Origin: Flavimobilis soli
Lineage (GTDB): Bacteria > Actinomycetota > Actinomycetes > Actinomycetales > Cellulomonadaceae
Reading direction: 5' to 3'
Assembly (NCBI RefSeq): GCF_002564025.1
Contig: NZ_PDJH01000001.1
Location: 62,001-126,000 of the forward strand
Length of the DNA: 64,000 bases
Position 1 is the first letter of the stretch. Each line of letters begins with the position of its first letter. A program made the position numbers and the translations under genes. The notes below the pieces were generated by a model, which saw only the letters and a program-made list of their open reading frames with translations, was not told the DNA's origin and made no database searches. Positions 1-8,401 of the stretch are shown in pieces.

Positions 1-1
1 A

Positions 2-268
2 GCGGTGTGGTGCGCCCGGCGCCCCGCACCGGCGCGGACGGGGGCAGTGGTGGGCGCGGCGATCTCCGTGCCCCTGGTGGTCGCGGCTGTCGTGGTGCCG
101 CTGCTCAGCGGCGAAGGCTACAGCGCGGTCGAGATGGGCGTCGTCGTGATCATGCTCGTCCTGCTCATGCTCGGGCTGCCCGTCGCCGTAGCCCTGGTTC
201 TCGTGCTGCGCCAGGCGGGGGTCACCGTTCGGGGCGGTGGCGCGTACCCGGTGGCGGCTGCCGCCTGA
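2..268 (+). CDS. Small membrane protein, 5' end possibly cut off
   Basis: The frame is open to the left edge, so the true start may lie outside the window; the first start codon seen is GTG at 5. About 87 residues are visible. Two hydrophobic stretches, near residues 14-35 and 43-68, look like transmembrane helices joined by a short loop, and the tail is short. No family can be recognised. The gene runs in the same direction as dusB and stops 34 bases before its start, so the two may share a transcript. It could be a complete two-helix protein or the C-terminus of a larger one. Confidence 0.55.
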   Translation, partial: AVWCARRPAPARTGAVVGAAISVPLVVAAVVVPLLSGEGYSAVEMGVVVIMLVLLMLGLPVAVALVLVLRQAGVTVRGGGAYPVAAAA

Positions 269-302
269 GAGGCAGCCGCTGCGCGATGGGATGATGGAAC
301 CC

Positions 303-1496
303 ATGAGCACCACCGCCCTCGACCCGACGACCGCCCGCCGCCCCGGCGATCGGCTCCTCCCGCCGCTGCAGATCGGCCCGCACTCGATCGACACGCCCGT
401 CGTCCTCGCTCCCATGGCGGGAGTCACGAACGGCGCCTTCCGACGGCTGTGCCGTGAGCACGGAGCGGGCCTGTACGTCGCGGAGATGGTCACGTCGCGC
501 GCGCTCGTCGCCCGCAACGAGGAGTCCCTGCGGATCGTCACGTTCGACGAGGACGAGGAGGTGCGCTCGGCCCAGGTCTACGGCGTCGACCCGGCGACCG
601 TGGGCGCCGCGGTGAAGATCATCGCGGGGGAGGACCGTGCGGACCACGTCGACCTCAACTTCGGCTGCCCCGTCCCGAAGGTGACGCGCAAGGGTGGCGG
701 TGCCGCACTCCCGTGGAAGCGAGAGCTGTTCACGCGCATCGTCGAGGCCGCGGTCGAGGCGGCCGCGCCGTACGGCGTCCCCGTGACGGTGAAGATGCGC
801 AAGGGGATCGACGCCGAGCACCACACGTACCTCGAGGCGGGCCTGATCGCCGAGAGCCTCGGCGTCGCTGCGGTCGCGCTGCACGCGCGCACGGCCGCCG
901 AGTACTACTCCGGACACGCCGACTGGTCGGCGATCGCCGAGCTCAAGCGCACCGTGACGTCGATCCCGGTGCTCGGCAACGGCGACATCTGGAGCGCCGA
1001 GGACGCGGTCGCGATGGTCGAGCAGACGGGCTGCGACGGCGTCGTCGTCGGGCGCGGCTGCCAGGGCCGGCCGTGGCTGTTCGCGGACCTCGCCGCGGCC
1101 TTCGACGGGCGGCCCGACCGCGTGCGACCAGGCCTGCGCATGGTCGCCGAGACGATCTACCGGCACGGCGAGCTCATGGTCGAGGAGTTCGGCGACGAGG
1201 ACAAGGGCATGCGCGACCTGCGCAAGCACATGGCGTGGTATCTCAAGGGATACCCGGTCGGCGGCGACAGCCGCCGCGGCCTCGCGATGGTGTCGACCCT
1301 CGCTGAGCTGCGCGAGCTGCTCGACGCGCTCGACCTCGACCAGCCGTACCCGGGCGAGGCCGCCGAGGGGACGCGCGGTCGGCAGGGCACGCCGAAGCGG
1401 CCGCACCTCCCGGAGGGGTGGCTCGACTCGCGCGAGCTCGACGACGAGTTCCGCGCGAGGCTCGCGGAGGCGGAGCTCTCGGTCTCCGGCGGCTAG
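303..1496 (+). CDS. dusB: tRNA-dihydrouridine synthase DusB
   Basis: FMN-dependent reductase that converts uridine to 5,6-dihydrouridine in the D-loop of tRNAs in the cytoplasm. The protein of 397 residues opens the TIM barrel with PVVLAPMAGVTNGAFR. It then has AEMVTSRAL, the signature LNFGCPVPKVTRKGGGAAL with the catalytic Cys, KMRKG, LHARTAAEYYSG and GNGDIWS, which are typical of the COG0042 family. ATG codons at 291 and 294 are in frame, but the start at 303 (MSTTALD) gives the most ordinary N-terminus. The C-terminal helical domain is complete. It is convergent with the MOSC gene. Confidence 0.93.
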   Translation: MSTTALDPTTARRPGDRLLPPLQIGPHSIDTPVVLAPMAGVTNGAFRRLCREHGAGLYVAEMVTSRALVARNEESLRIVTFDEDEEVRSAQVYGVDPATVGAAVKIIAGEDRADHVDLNFGCPVPKVTRKGGGAALPWKRELFTRIVEAAVEAAAPYGVPVTVKMRKGIDAEHHTYLEAGLIAESLGVAAVALHARTAAEYYSGHADWSAIAELKRTVTSIPVLGNGDIWSAEDAVAMVEQTGCDGVVVGRGCQGRPWLFADLAAAFDGRPDRVRPGLRMVAETIYRHGELMVEEFGDEDKGMRDLRKHMAWYLKGYPVGGDSRRGLAMVSTLAELRELLDALDLDQPYPGEAAEGTRGRQGTPKRPHLPEGWLDSRELDDEFRARLAEAELSVSGG

Positions 1497-1526
1497 GCCC
1501 GCGCAGCGCCCGGCCGCGGACCGCGC

Positions 1527-2171
1527 TCAGCGCGCGAGGACCTTGGCCGCTCTCTCGACCATCTCGTCGGCGAGGCGGACAGCCCCCGACTCGTGGGCGT
1601 CGAGGAGAGCGCGCGCAGCGTCCGGCGTCTGGTTCGCGAACCACGACGCGACCGTCACCCCGTGGTCGGGCCGTGAGAGCGTCTCGATCGGGTCACCCGA
1701 ACGGACCGTCCCGGGCTGGACGACGCGGAGGTAGGCGCCGAGGAGGCCCGCCTCGGCGAAGCGACGCACCCAGCGGGGCTCGCCCATCCGTTCGGCAAAC
1801 TTCGTGCACGGGGTGCGGGGCATGGTCGCCTCGACGACGACCTCCTCGCCGATGCGCCACGTCTGCCCGATCGTCGCGGCCGACGTCTCCATGCCCGCGA
1901 CGCGGAGGTTCTCGCCGAAGAGGCCCGGCGGGACGGGTCGCCCGAGGCGGCGCGCCCACTCCTCGGCCTCGTGCTGGGCGTAGGCGTACAGGGCCTTGTC
2001 GGGTCCGCCGTGGTGCTTCCTGTCGGCCTGGGTGTCGCCCTCGAGGCCGAGCGGACCGACGGCGACCGCCTCGGTCGTCGGGAGCTTGTCGATCGCTGTC
2101 TCCTTCCCGAGAGCGGGCAGGTAGACGGTGCGGGGTGCGCGGCAGACGGCGACGAGCGTGGCGGTGGTCAC
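1527..2171 (-). CDS. MOSC domain protein (YiiM-like)
   Basis: A 214-residue protein with a MOSC (molybdenum cofactor sulfurase C-terminal) domain. Visible family motifs are GLEGDTQADRKHHGGPDKALYAY, GLFGENL and the conserved cysteine in PRTPCTKF. Relatives such as YiiM reduce N-hydroxylated compounds using molybdenum cofactor, but the substrate here cannot be read from sequence. No molybdenum cofactor genes lie nearby. It appears to be a single-gene unit convergent with dusB. Confidence 0.85.
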   Translation of the reverse strand: MTTATLVAVCRAPRTVYLPALGKETAIDKLPTTEAVAVGPLGLEGDTQADRKHHGGPDKALYAYAQHEAEEWARRLGRPVPPGLFGENLRVAGMETSAATIGQTWRIGEEVVVEATMPRTPCTKFAERMGEPRWVRRFAEAGLLGAYLRVVQPGTVRSGDPIETLSRPDHGVTVASWFANQTPDAARALLDAHESGAVRLADEMVERAAKVLAR

Positions 2172-2192
2172 TCGTCGATCCTAGGTGGGCGT

Positions 2193-2225
2193 CCGCGGGC
2201 CCGCCCGGTCCAGGCGGGCCCGCGG
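2193..2225 (-). terminator. Hairpin after the GH13 alpha-glucosidase gene
   Basis: Two perfect 13-base arms (2193-2205 and 2213-2225) enclose a 7-base loop, just beyond the stop of the minus-strand glucosidase gene. There is no U-tract. It probably ends or stabilises that transcript before the MOSC gene. Confidence 0.55.
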
Positions 2226-2233
2226 CGTGGCGC

Positions 2234-3952
2234 TCAGACGCTGGCGGGAACGGCCCAGACGGTCGTGTCGGTGGGCACGCCGTCGCCGAGCGGTCCGCTC
2301 GCTACGAGGACCTCGTAGCCGGCGGGCACCTGGACGGGCGCGTCGCCGAGGTTGGTCAGGACGAGCAGGTCGCCGTTGCGGAAAGCGACGACGGCTGGGT
2401 CGTCCGCGTACGCGTCGACCCACGCGAGGTCGCCTGCACCGAGCCCGAGGCGGCGTCGCTCGGCGAGAGCGGTGCGGTAGAGCTCGTAGGTCGAGCCGGC
2501 GACGCCGCGCTGACGGTCCGCGGCGAGCTCGCGGTAGCTGTCGGGCTGGGGGAGCCACGTCGCTCCGGTCGGGCCGAAGCCCAGGCCCGGGGCGTCGCCC
2601 TCCCACGGCATGGGGACGCGGCAGCCGTCGCGACCCGCCTCCGTGTGGCCGGTCCGGAACCATGCCGGGTCCTGGCGGAGCGAGTCGTCGAGAGTCGTGT
2701 GCTCGGGCAGACCGAGCTCCTCGCCCTGGTACAGGTACGCGGAGCCGGGCAGGGCGAGCATCTGCAGCGTCGCCGCGCGGGCGCGCCGCAGGCCGACGAC
2801 GGCGTCCGGCTGCGGCTCGTGCGCGCGGATGCCGTTCGGGCGTGCGCCGCCCGGGATGCCGAGCCGGGAGGCGTGCCGCACGACGTCGTGGTTCGACAGG
2901 ACCCACGTCGTCGGCGCCCCGACCTCGTCGTACGCCCCGAGCGACGTCGTCACGACGTCGCGCAGCGCCTTCGCGTCCCACGGCGTCGTGAGGTACGCGA
3001 AGTTGAAGGCCTGCTGCATCTCGTCGGGGCGGACGTAGCGGGCGAGAGCCGAGAGCGGCTCGACCCAGGCCTCGGCGCACAGCGCACGGTCGCCGTCGTA
3101 CTCCGCGAGGACCTTGTTCCACTCGCGGTAGATCTCGTGGACGCCCGGCTGGTCGAACATCGGGGTGAGCGCGGTGACGTTCGCGGCCTCGCCCGTCGAG
3201 CCGTCGACCATCGACGTGTTGCCGTCCCAGTCGGGCAGGCCGTCCTTCTTGACCATGCCGTGCGCGACGTCGACGCGGAAGCCGTCGACGCCCTTGTCGA
3301 GCCAGAACCGCAGGACGTCGATCATCTCCGCGCGGACCTCGGGGTTGGTCCACTCGAGGTCCGGCTGCGACGAGTCGAACATGTGCAGGTACCACTGCGT
3401 GTCCGTGACGCCCAGGCGCTCGGCGTCGGGGTGCCGGTCGACGCGCGTCCAGGCCGGGCCGCCGAAGACGGAGCCCCAGTTGTTCGGCGGCTCCTCGCCG
3501 TCGGCCTTGCCGTCGCGGAACATGTAGCGCGCGCGCTCGGGGCTGCCGGGCCCGGCGGCCAGGGCCTCCTGGAACCACCTGTGCTGGTCCGACGTGTGGT
3601 TCGGGACGAGGTCGATCACGACGCGCAGCCCGAGCGCGTGCGCGCGTCCGAGGAGCGCGTCGAAGTCCTCGAGCGTGCCGAACAGCGGGTCGACGTCGCG
3701 GTAGTCGGCGACGTCGTAGCCGCCGTCGGCCTGCGGCGAGCGGTAGAAGGGGGAGAGCCAGAGCGCGTCGACGCCGAGCGCGGCGAGGTGGTCGAGGCGC
3801 GACGTGATGCCGGCGAGGTCGCCCATGCCGTCACCGTCGGCGTCCGCGAAGGAGCGCGGGTACACCTGGTAGATCACGGCGTCGCGCCACCACTCGGCGG
3901 GCTCGGGATGGGCGGGGTGGATCGTGGTCGCGGTGACGGCGGTGTTCGTCAC
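2234..3952 (-). CDS. GH13 alpha-glucosidase (oligo-1,6-glucosidase / maltase type)
   Basis: Intracellular retaining glycosidase that releases glucose from the non-reducing end of maltose or isomalto-oligosaccharides. The 572-residue protein opens with WWRDAVIYQVYPRSF and has the GH13 regions DLVPNHTS, GFRVDVAHG (nucleophile Asp about 228), CAEAWVE (acid/base Glu about 294) and SNHD (Asp about 356). No signal peptide is seen. I chose GTG at 3952 because GAGG lies five bases upstream; an in-frame ATG at 3988 lacks this. A LacI-like palindrome lies 44 bases upstream. The gene follows the LacI gene on the same strand and faces away from the mal transporter genes, so imported maltodextrin is its likely substrate. 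Confidence 0.88.
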   Translation of the reverse strand: MTNTAVTATTIHPAHPEPAEWWRDAVIYQVYPRSFADADGDGMGDLAGITSRLDHLAALGVDALWLSPFYRSPQADGGYDVADYRDVDPLFGTLEDFDALLGRAHALGLRVVIDLVPNHTSDQHRWFQEALAAGPGSPERARYMFRDGKADGEEPPNNWGSVFGGPAWTRVDRHPDAERLGVTDTQWYLHMFDSSQPDLEWTNPEVRAEMIDVLRFWLDKGVDGFRVDVAHGMVKKDGLPDWDGNTSMVDGSTGEAANVTALTPMFDQPGVHEIYREWNKVLAEYDGDRALCAEAWVEPLSALARYVRPDEMQQAFNFAYLTTPWDAKALRDVVTTSLGAYDEVGAPTTWVLSNHDVVRHASRLGIPGGARPNGIRAHEPQPDAVVGLRRARAATLQMLALPGSAYLYQGEELGLPEHTTLDDSLRQDPAWFRTGHTEAGRDGCRVPMPWEGDAPGLGFGPTGATWLPQPDSYRELAADRQRGVAGSTYELYRTALAERRRLGLGAGDLAWVDAYADDPAVVAFRNGDLLVLTNLGDAPVQVPAGYEVLVASGPLGDGVPTDTTVWAVPASV

Positions 3953-3995
3953 GGGGGCCTCGTTTCGTCGTCGGTGTGCGCGCCGCACGGCGCTG

Positions 3996-4009
3996 TCGAA
4001 TCGATTTGA
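3996..4009. promoter_or_regulatory. LacI-family-like operator upstream of the alpha-glucosidase gene
   Basis: TCGAATCGATTTGA is a 14-base palindrome with one mismatched pair and a central CG, the usual form of LacI/GalR operators. It lies 44 bases before the glucosidase start and just after the LacI gene terminator. Control by the neighbouring LacI protein is inferred. Confidence 0.5.
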
Positions 4010-4017
4010 TCAACACT

Positions 4018-4058
4018 ACGCGCAAGGCCCCGGCGGCAACCACCGGGGCCTTGCGCGT
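4018..4058 (-). terminator. Terminator hairpin of the LacI-type gene
   Basis: Perfect 16-base arms (4018-4033 and 4043-4058) around a 9-base loop begin seven bases past the stop of the regulator gene. This separates it from the downstream glucosidase gene, which therefore probably has its own promoter. Confidence 0.65.
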
Positions 4059-4064
4059 CGAGCG

Positions 4065-5102
4065 TCAGTCGGCGGTCGGAGCCACACCCGTGGACTCGCG
4101 CACGACGAGCTCCGGGTGGAAGAGGATCTCCGAGCGGGGGATCGGGTCGCCCGCGATCTGCGACATGAGCGACGTGACCGCCGCGGTCGCCATCGCCGTG
4201 ACAGGCTGCCGGATCGTCGTGAGCGGCGGGTCCGTGAACGCGATGAGCGGCGAGTCGTCGTACCCGACGATCGAGACGTCGCGGGGGACCTTGAGGCCGC
4301 GGCTGCGTGCGGCACGCGTGGCGCCGAGAGCCATGAGGTCGGAGCCGCAGATGATGCCGGTGTGGCCACTGTCGATCAGCTCGCCTGCGGCGGCCTGGCC
4401 GCCCTCGACCGAGAAGAGCGACGTGGCGACGTGCGGCGTGACGTCCTGCTCCCCGAGGTGGCGCGCGATCGACGTCGTGAAGCCCTCGACCTTGCGACGC
4501 ACCGTGACGTACCGGTCCTGACCGATCGCGAGGCCGATCTTGCGGTGGCCGAGCGACACGAGGTGGCGGACCGACAGCTCCATCGAGTTGTAGTCGTCGT
4601 TCGAGATGAACGGCGCGTCGATGCCCTCGGCGTAACCGTTGATCATCACGAGGTGCACGCCGCGGTCACGGAGGCGGTGATAACGCTCGTGGGAGGCGGT
4701 CACGTCGGCGTGGAGGCCCGAGACGAAGATGATGCCGGCGACCCCGTGGTCGAGGAGCATCTCGATGTACTCGTCCTCGGTCGTGCCGCCGGGGGACTGG
4801 GTGCACAGGAGCGGGGTGTAGCCGTGCTCGGACAGGCGCGACTCGATCACCTGGGCGAAGGCCGGGAAGACCGGGTTGGTCAGCTCGGGGACCACGAGGC
4901 CGATGAGGCCTGCAGAGTGGCTCTTCAGCTTCTCCGGCCGCTCGTAGCCGAGCAGGTCGAGGGCGGCAAGGACCGCCTGGCGCGTCTCTCCGGACACGCC
5001 CGCCTTGCCGTTCAGCACCCGGGACACGGTCGCGGTGCTGACACCAGCCTGCGCTGCTAGATCGGAAAGACGGGTGCGCACGGGTTGCAATGTACGGGAC
5101 AA
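4065..5102 (-). CDS. malR: LacI/GalR-family regulator of the maltodextrin locus (MalR-like)
   Basis: Transcription factor with an N-terminal LacI helix-turn-helix (TRLSDLAAQAGVSTATVSRVLNGKAGVS) and a periplasmic-binding-like sugar domain: GLIGLVVPELTNPVFPAFAQ, GIIFVSGLHAD, FISNDDYNSMELSVRHLVSLGHRKIGL and VGYDDSPLIAFTDPPLTTIRQP. It is 345 residues long if it starts at TTG 5102, which has GGAGG four bases upstream. GTG 5081 is the alternative and gives 338 residues with a more usual N-terminus but no ribosome-binding site. It is divergent from malE, so it probably represses the mal genes and is released by a maltodextrin. The target is inferred from context. Confidence 0.87.
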   Translation of the reverse strand: MSRTLQPVRTRLSDLAAQAGVSTATVSRVLNGKAGVSGETRQAVLAALDLLGYERPEKLKSHSAGLIGLVVPELTNPVFPAFAQVIESRLSEHGYTPLLCTQSPGGTTEDEYIEMLLDHGVAGIIFVSGLHADVTASHERYHRLRDRGVHLVMINGYAEGIDAPFISNDDYNSMELSVRHLVSLGHRKIGLAIGQDRYVTVRRKVEGFTTSIARHLGEQDVTPHVATSLFSVEGGQAAAGELIDSGHTGIICGSDLMALGATRAARSRGLKVPRDVSIVGYDDSPLIAFTDPPLTTIRQPVTAMATAAVTSLMSQIAGDPIPRSEILFHPELVVRESTGVAPTAD

Positions 5103-5223
5103 CAGGCCTCCTTGCCATGATCCGACGCCCGCGACAGATGCGTGTCGTCGCTGACGCGCGGGCCCTCGTGTCGCCTGGTGAGCCGTTTGTCCCACCTCGG
5201 GCGACGCTCGAGTCTAGCCCCTC

Positions 5224-5251
5224 TGCAATGTTGCGTGAAAGTTACCGTAAC
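5224..5251. promoter_or_regulatory. Operator-like palindromes between malR and malE
   Basis: The 246-base divergent intergenic region holds TGCAATGTTGCG (5224-5235), an imperfect inverted repeat of the TGCAA/TTGCA type. It is followed by GTTACCGTAAC (5241-5251), a perfect odd-centred palindrome. A further TTGCA occurs at 5255. They lie about 100-125 bases upstream of malE and upstream of malR, where LacI-type binding would affect both directions. Binding is inferred. Confidence 0.45.
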
Positions 5252-5348
5252 GGCTTGCATCCGGTCGTCGTCGGGAACTACGGTCGCCCTATCAGCGCTC
5301 GCTACGGATGTCGTGGTGGGCATGGATCAACAATTTGGGAGACATGCG

Positions 5349-6608
5349 ATGCGACGGAGCATCCCCTTCGTGGCCGCGGTCGTCGGGCTCGGCCTGACGC
5401 TCACCGCGTGCGGCGGGAACAGCGGCACCGAGACGACCACCACCAAGGCGCCCGAGGCCACGACGACGTCGGAGGCCCCGAAGTTCTCCGGCGAGCTGAC
5501 CTTCTGGGTCGACGAGGAGCGCATCAAGGACTTCCCCGGCGTCGCTTCCGACTTCGAGGCCGAGTTCGGCGTCAAGGTCAACCTGGTGCAGAAGGCCAAC
5601 GCCGACATGAAGACCGACTTCCTGGCGCAGGCCCCGACCGGCAAGGGTCCGGACCTGATCGTCGGCGCGCACGACTGGGTCGGCGAGCTCGTCGCCAACG
5701 GTGCTGCTGCGCCCGTCCAGCTCGAGGACACCTCCGGCCTCTCCGCCGGCGCCCTGACCGCCTTCTCGTCCGAGGGCCAGCTCTACGGCGTGCCCTACGC
5801 GGTCGAGAACATCGCGCTCATCCGCAACAACGAGCTCGTCAAGGAGACCCCCGAGACGCTCGACGAGGTCATCGCGCAGAACGACGAGACCAAGGCCAAG
5901 TACCCGCTCGTCGTCCAGCAGGGCAAGGACGGCGACGCCTACCACCTCAACCCGCTGATGACGTCCTTCGGCATCTCGATCCTCGCGACGGACGCCGACG
6001 GCGGCTACATCGGCGAGGAGGGCATCTCGGGCACGGGCGGCGACGCCTGGGCCACGTGGCTCGCCGAGCAGGGCAAGAAGGGCTGGCTCTCGCCGGACAT
6101 CGACGGCCAGGTCGCGACCGACGCCTTCAAGAACGGTGAGACCCCGTACATCATCACGGGTCCGTGGAACGTCGTGGGTGGCGAGGGCCGCTTCGCCGAG
6201 TCGGGCATGGACGTCTCCGTCCTCCCGATCCCGTCCGCGGGTGGCGAGACCGCTCGTCCCTTCGCCGGTTACCAGGGCATCTACGTGAGCGCCGAGTCGG
6301 CCAACAAGGTCGCGGCCAACGCGTTCGTCTCCTACATCGCTCGCGGTGACGTCCAGACGAAGCTCTACAAGGAGGGTGGCCGTATCCCCGTCGCCTCCGA
6401 GGCTGCCGCCGCCGTCGACGACGAGCTCCTCAAGGGCTTCGCGATCGCTGGCCAGGACGCGGTCGCCGCTCCGGGTCTCGCCGAGATGGACTCTATCTGG
6501 GGCAACTGGGGCAAGACCCAGGTCGCGATCATCTCGGGCAAGGCCGCTAACCCGACCGACGCCTGGGCCGAGCTCGGCACCCAGATCAACGACCTCTTCA
6601 AGAAGTGA
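5349..6608 (+). CDS. malE: Maltose/maltodextrin ABC transporter substrate-binding lipoprotein
   Basis: Extracellular sugar-binding protein that delivers maltodextrin to MalFG. The 419-residue protein starts MRRSIPFVAAVVGLGLTLTACGG: a lipoprotein signal peptide with lipobox LTAC, so the mature protein is lipid-anchored. A Thr/Glu-rich linker follows, then the solute-binding fold (GELTFWVDEE, GPDLIVGAHDWVGELVANGAA, YGVPYAVENIALIRN, GPWNVVGGEGRF). ATG 5349 has GGAG seven bases upstream. It is the first gene of malE-malF-malG-amylase and is divergent from malR. A strong hairpin separates it from malF, which suggests higher expression than the permeases. Confidence 0.92.
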   Translation: MRRSIPFVAAVVGLGLTLTACGGNSGTETTTTKAPEATTTSEAPKFSGELTFWVDEERIKDFPGVASDFEAEFGVKVNLVQKANADMKTDFLAQAPTGKGPDLIVGAHDWVGELVANGAAAPVQLEDTSGLSAGALTAFSSEGQLYGVPYAVENIALIRNNELVKETPETLDEVIAQNDETKAKYPLVVQQGKDGDAYHLNPLMTSFGISILATDADGGYIGEEGISGTGGDAWATWLAEQGKKGWLSPDIDGQVATDAFKNGETPYIITGPWNVVGGEGRFAESGMDVSVLPIPSAGGETARPFAGYQGIYVSAESANKVAANAFVSYIARGDVQTKLYKEGGRIPVASEAAAAVDDELLKGFAIAGQDAVAAPGLAEMDSIWGNWGKTQVAIISGKAANPTDAWAELGTQINDLFKK

Positions 6609-6662
6609 TGACCTGCGCGGCCCGCGCTGACGAGGCCGGTGACCGCGCAGCCAGCACGAACT

Positions 6663-6701
6663 GATGTGGAGCCCTCGCCGACCTGGCGAGGGCTCCACAT
6701 C
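6663..6701 (+). terminator. Intra-operon hairpin between malE and malF
   Basis: A perfect 17-base inverted repeat (6663-6679 and 6685-6701) with a 5-base loop lies between malE and malF, without a U-tract. In binding-protein operons such hairpins usually protect or partly terminate the message, so the binding protein is made in excess. That role is inferred. Confidence 0.6.
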
Positions 6702-6765
6702 GTGAGCAGACTGAAGTGACACAACGGTGGGCGCGGTGAGGCGACACCCGACGGAGGCACCCCTA

Positions 6766-8400
6766 ATGAGTGAGCGAAGCGCCCTGTCCGAGACAGGGTC
6801 CACGGTCGCGCCAGCGCCCGACCTGACACCGGGTCGGGGCACCACGTCCCACGCCCGTGACATCGGTAAGGGCTTCCTCGTGAAGCTCATCCTCGTGATG
6901 CTCGTCGACGCCCTCGGCGTCTACGGGATCATCACCGCGTTCGGCATCGGCCACTGGCCGATCGTCATCTCCCTCGTCGTCGGCCTCGTCGTCGTCAACT
7001 GGGTCTACTTCTCGCGCCGGATGGTGCCGCTCAAGTACCTGCTCGGCGGGCTGATCTTCCTGCTCGTGTACCAGGTCTTCGTCATGGCCTACACGGGCTA
7101 CGTGGCCTTCACGAACTACGGCACCGGCCACATGCTCACCAAGGAGCAGGCGATCGAGCGCCTGCAGGAGTACAACCAGGTGCGGGTCCCCGACTCGCCC
7201 ACCTACCCGCTCACGGTCCTCCAGCGTGACGGAGAGATCTACTTCGGCATCGTCGACGAGGGCAAGGCCCTCGTCGGTAGCGCGGAGCAGCCCCTCGAGG
7301 AGGTCTCGGGCGCCGAGGTCGTCCAGGCCGGCGAGACGACGCAGCGCATCGCGTCCGCGCCGGGCTTCGAGACGATCGACTTCGCGGGCCTCCTCAACCT
7401 CGATCAGGACATCAGCACGATCCGCGTGCCGTGGAGCTCCGACCCGACGAGCGGCTCCCTGAGCACCGACTTCGGCGCGAACGGCTTCCGCAACCAGCCA
7501 GCGCTCACGTACGACGCCGACGAGGACACGATGACCCACGTCGAGACGGGCGTCATCTACTACGCGGACGACAACGGCTCGTTCACCGCCGCTGACGGCA
7601 CGACGCTGACACCGGGCTGGCGCGTCTCGGTCGGCTTCGACAACTTCAAGCGCATGATCACCGAGGAGCGCCTCTCCGGGCCGTTCTTCACGGCAGCCAC
7701 GTGGACCTTCGCGTTCGCGTTCCTCTCGGTCGCGACGACGTTCGCGCTCGGTCTCTTCATCGCCATCACCTTCAACGACGAGCGCGTCCGCGGTCGCAAG
7801 ATCTACCGGTCGCTGCTGATCCTCCCGTACGCGTTCCCGGGCTTCCTGTCCGCCCTCATCTGGGCCGGCATGCTCAACCGCTCGTACGGGTTCATCAACC
7901 AGACGCTCCTGGGCGGTGCCTACATCGACTGGCTCGGCGACCCGTGGCTGGCCAAGATCGCCATCATCGGCGTGAACCTCTGGCTCGGCTTCCCGTACAT
8001 GTTCCTCATCACGACGGGCGCGTTGCAGTCCATCCCGAGCGACATCAACGAGGCCGCACGCATCGACGGCGCCGGACCGTTCCGTGTTTTCCGCAGCCTG
8101 ACGCTGCCGCTGCTGCTCGTCTCGGTGACGCCTCTGCTGATCGCGAGCTTCGCGTTCAACTTCAACAACTTCTCGCTGATCTACATGCTCACCAAGGGTG
8201 GCCCGGTCTACGTCGGCAACGAGTACGGCCTCGGCTCGACGGACATCCTGATCTCGACCGTGTACAAGATCGCGATCGAGGGTGGCGGTGCGAAGGACTA
8301 CGGCCTTGCGAGCGCCATGTCCATCATCATCTTCCTGGTCGTGGGACTCGTCTCCTACATCGGGTTCCGCCGGACGCGCTCGCTCGAGGAGATCAACTGA
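6766..8400 (+). CDS. malF: Maltose/maltodextrin ABC transporter permease MalF
   Basis: Inner-membrane permease of the MalFGK2 importer. The 544-residue protein has an N-terminal tail, a group of N-terminal membrane helices (KLILVMLVDALGVYGIITAF onward), then a large external domain near residues 100-290 comparable to the MalF P2 loop, and finally the BPD_transp_1 domain. The cytoplasmic EAA loop reads INEAARIDGAGPFRVFRSLTLPLL, the contact for the ATPase. ATG 6766 has GGAGG eight bases upstream. malG follows one base after the stop. The ATPase is not encoded in the window. Confidence 0.93.
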   Translation: MSERSALSETGSTVAPAPDLTPGRGTTSHARDIGKGFLVKLILVMLVDALGVYGIITAFGIGHWPIVISLVVGLVVVNWVYFSRRMVPLKYLLGGLIFLLVYQVFVMAYTGYVAFTNYGTGHMLTKEQAIERLQEYNQVRVPDSPTYPLTVLQRDGEIYFGIVDEGKALVGSAEQPLEEVSGAEVVQAGETTQRIASAPGFETIDFAGLLNLDQDISTIRVPWSSDPTSGSLSTDFGANGFRNQPALTYDADEDTMTHVETGVIYYADDNGSFTAADGTTLTPGWRVSVGFDNFKRMITEERLSGPFFTAATWTFAFAFLSVATTFALGLFIAITFNDERVRGRKIYRSLLILPYAFPGFLSALIWAGMLNRSYGFINQTLLGGAYIDWLGDPWLAKIAIIGVNLWLGFPYMFLITTGALQSIPSDINEAARIDGAGPFRVFRSLTLPLLLVSVTPLLIASFAFNFNNFSLIYMLTKGGPVYVGNEYGLGSTDILISTVYKIAIEGGGAKDYGLASAMSIIIFLVVGLVSYIGFRRTRSLEEIN

Positions 8401-8401
8401 C

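Noticed and set aside
1418..4009. 863-residue open frame on the plus strand
   Set aside because: It runs antisense to the MOSC and alpha-glucosidase genes, which have clear family motifs. Its composition is a low-complexity Arg/Ala/Gly pattern typical of GC-rich shadow frames.
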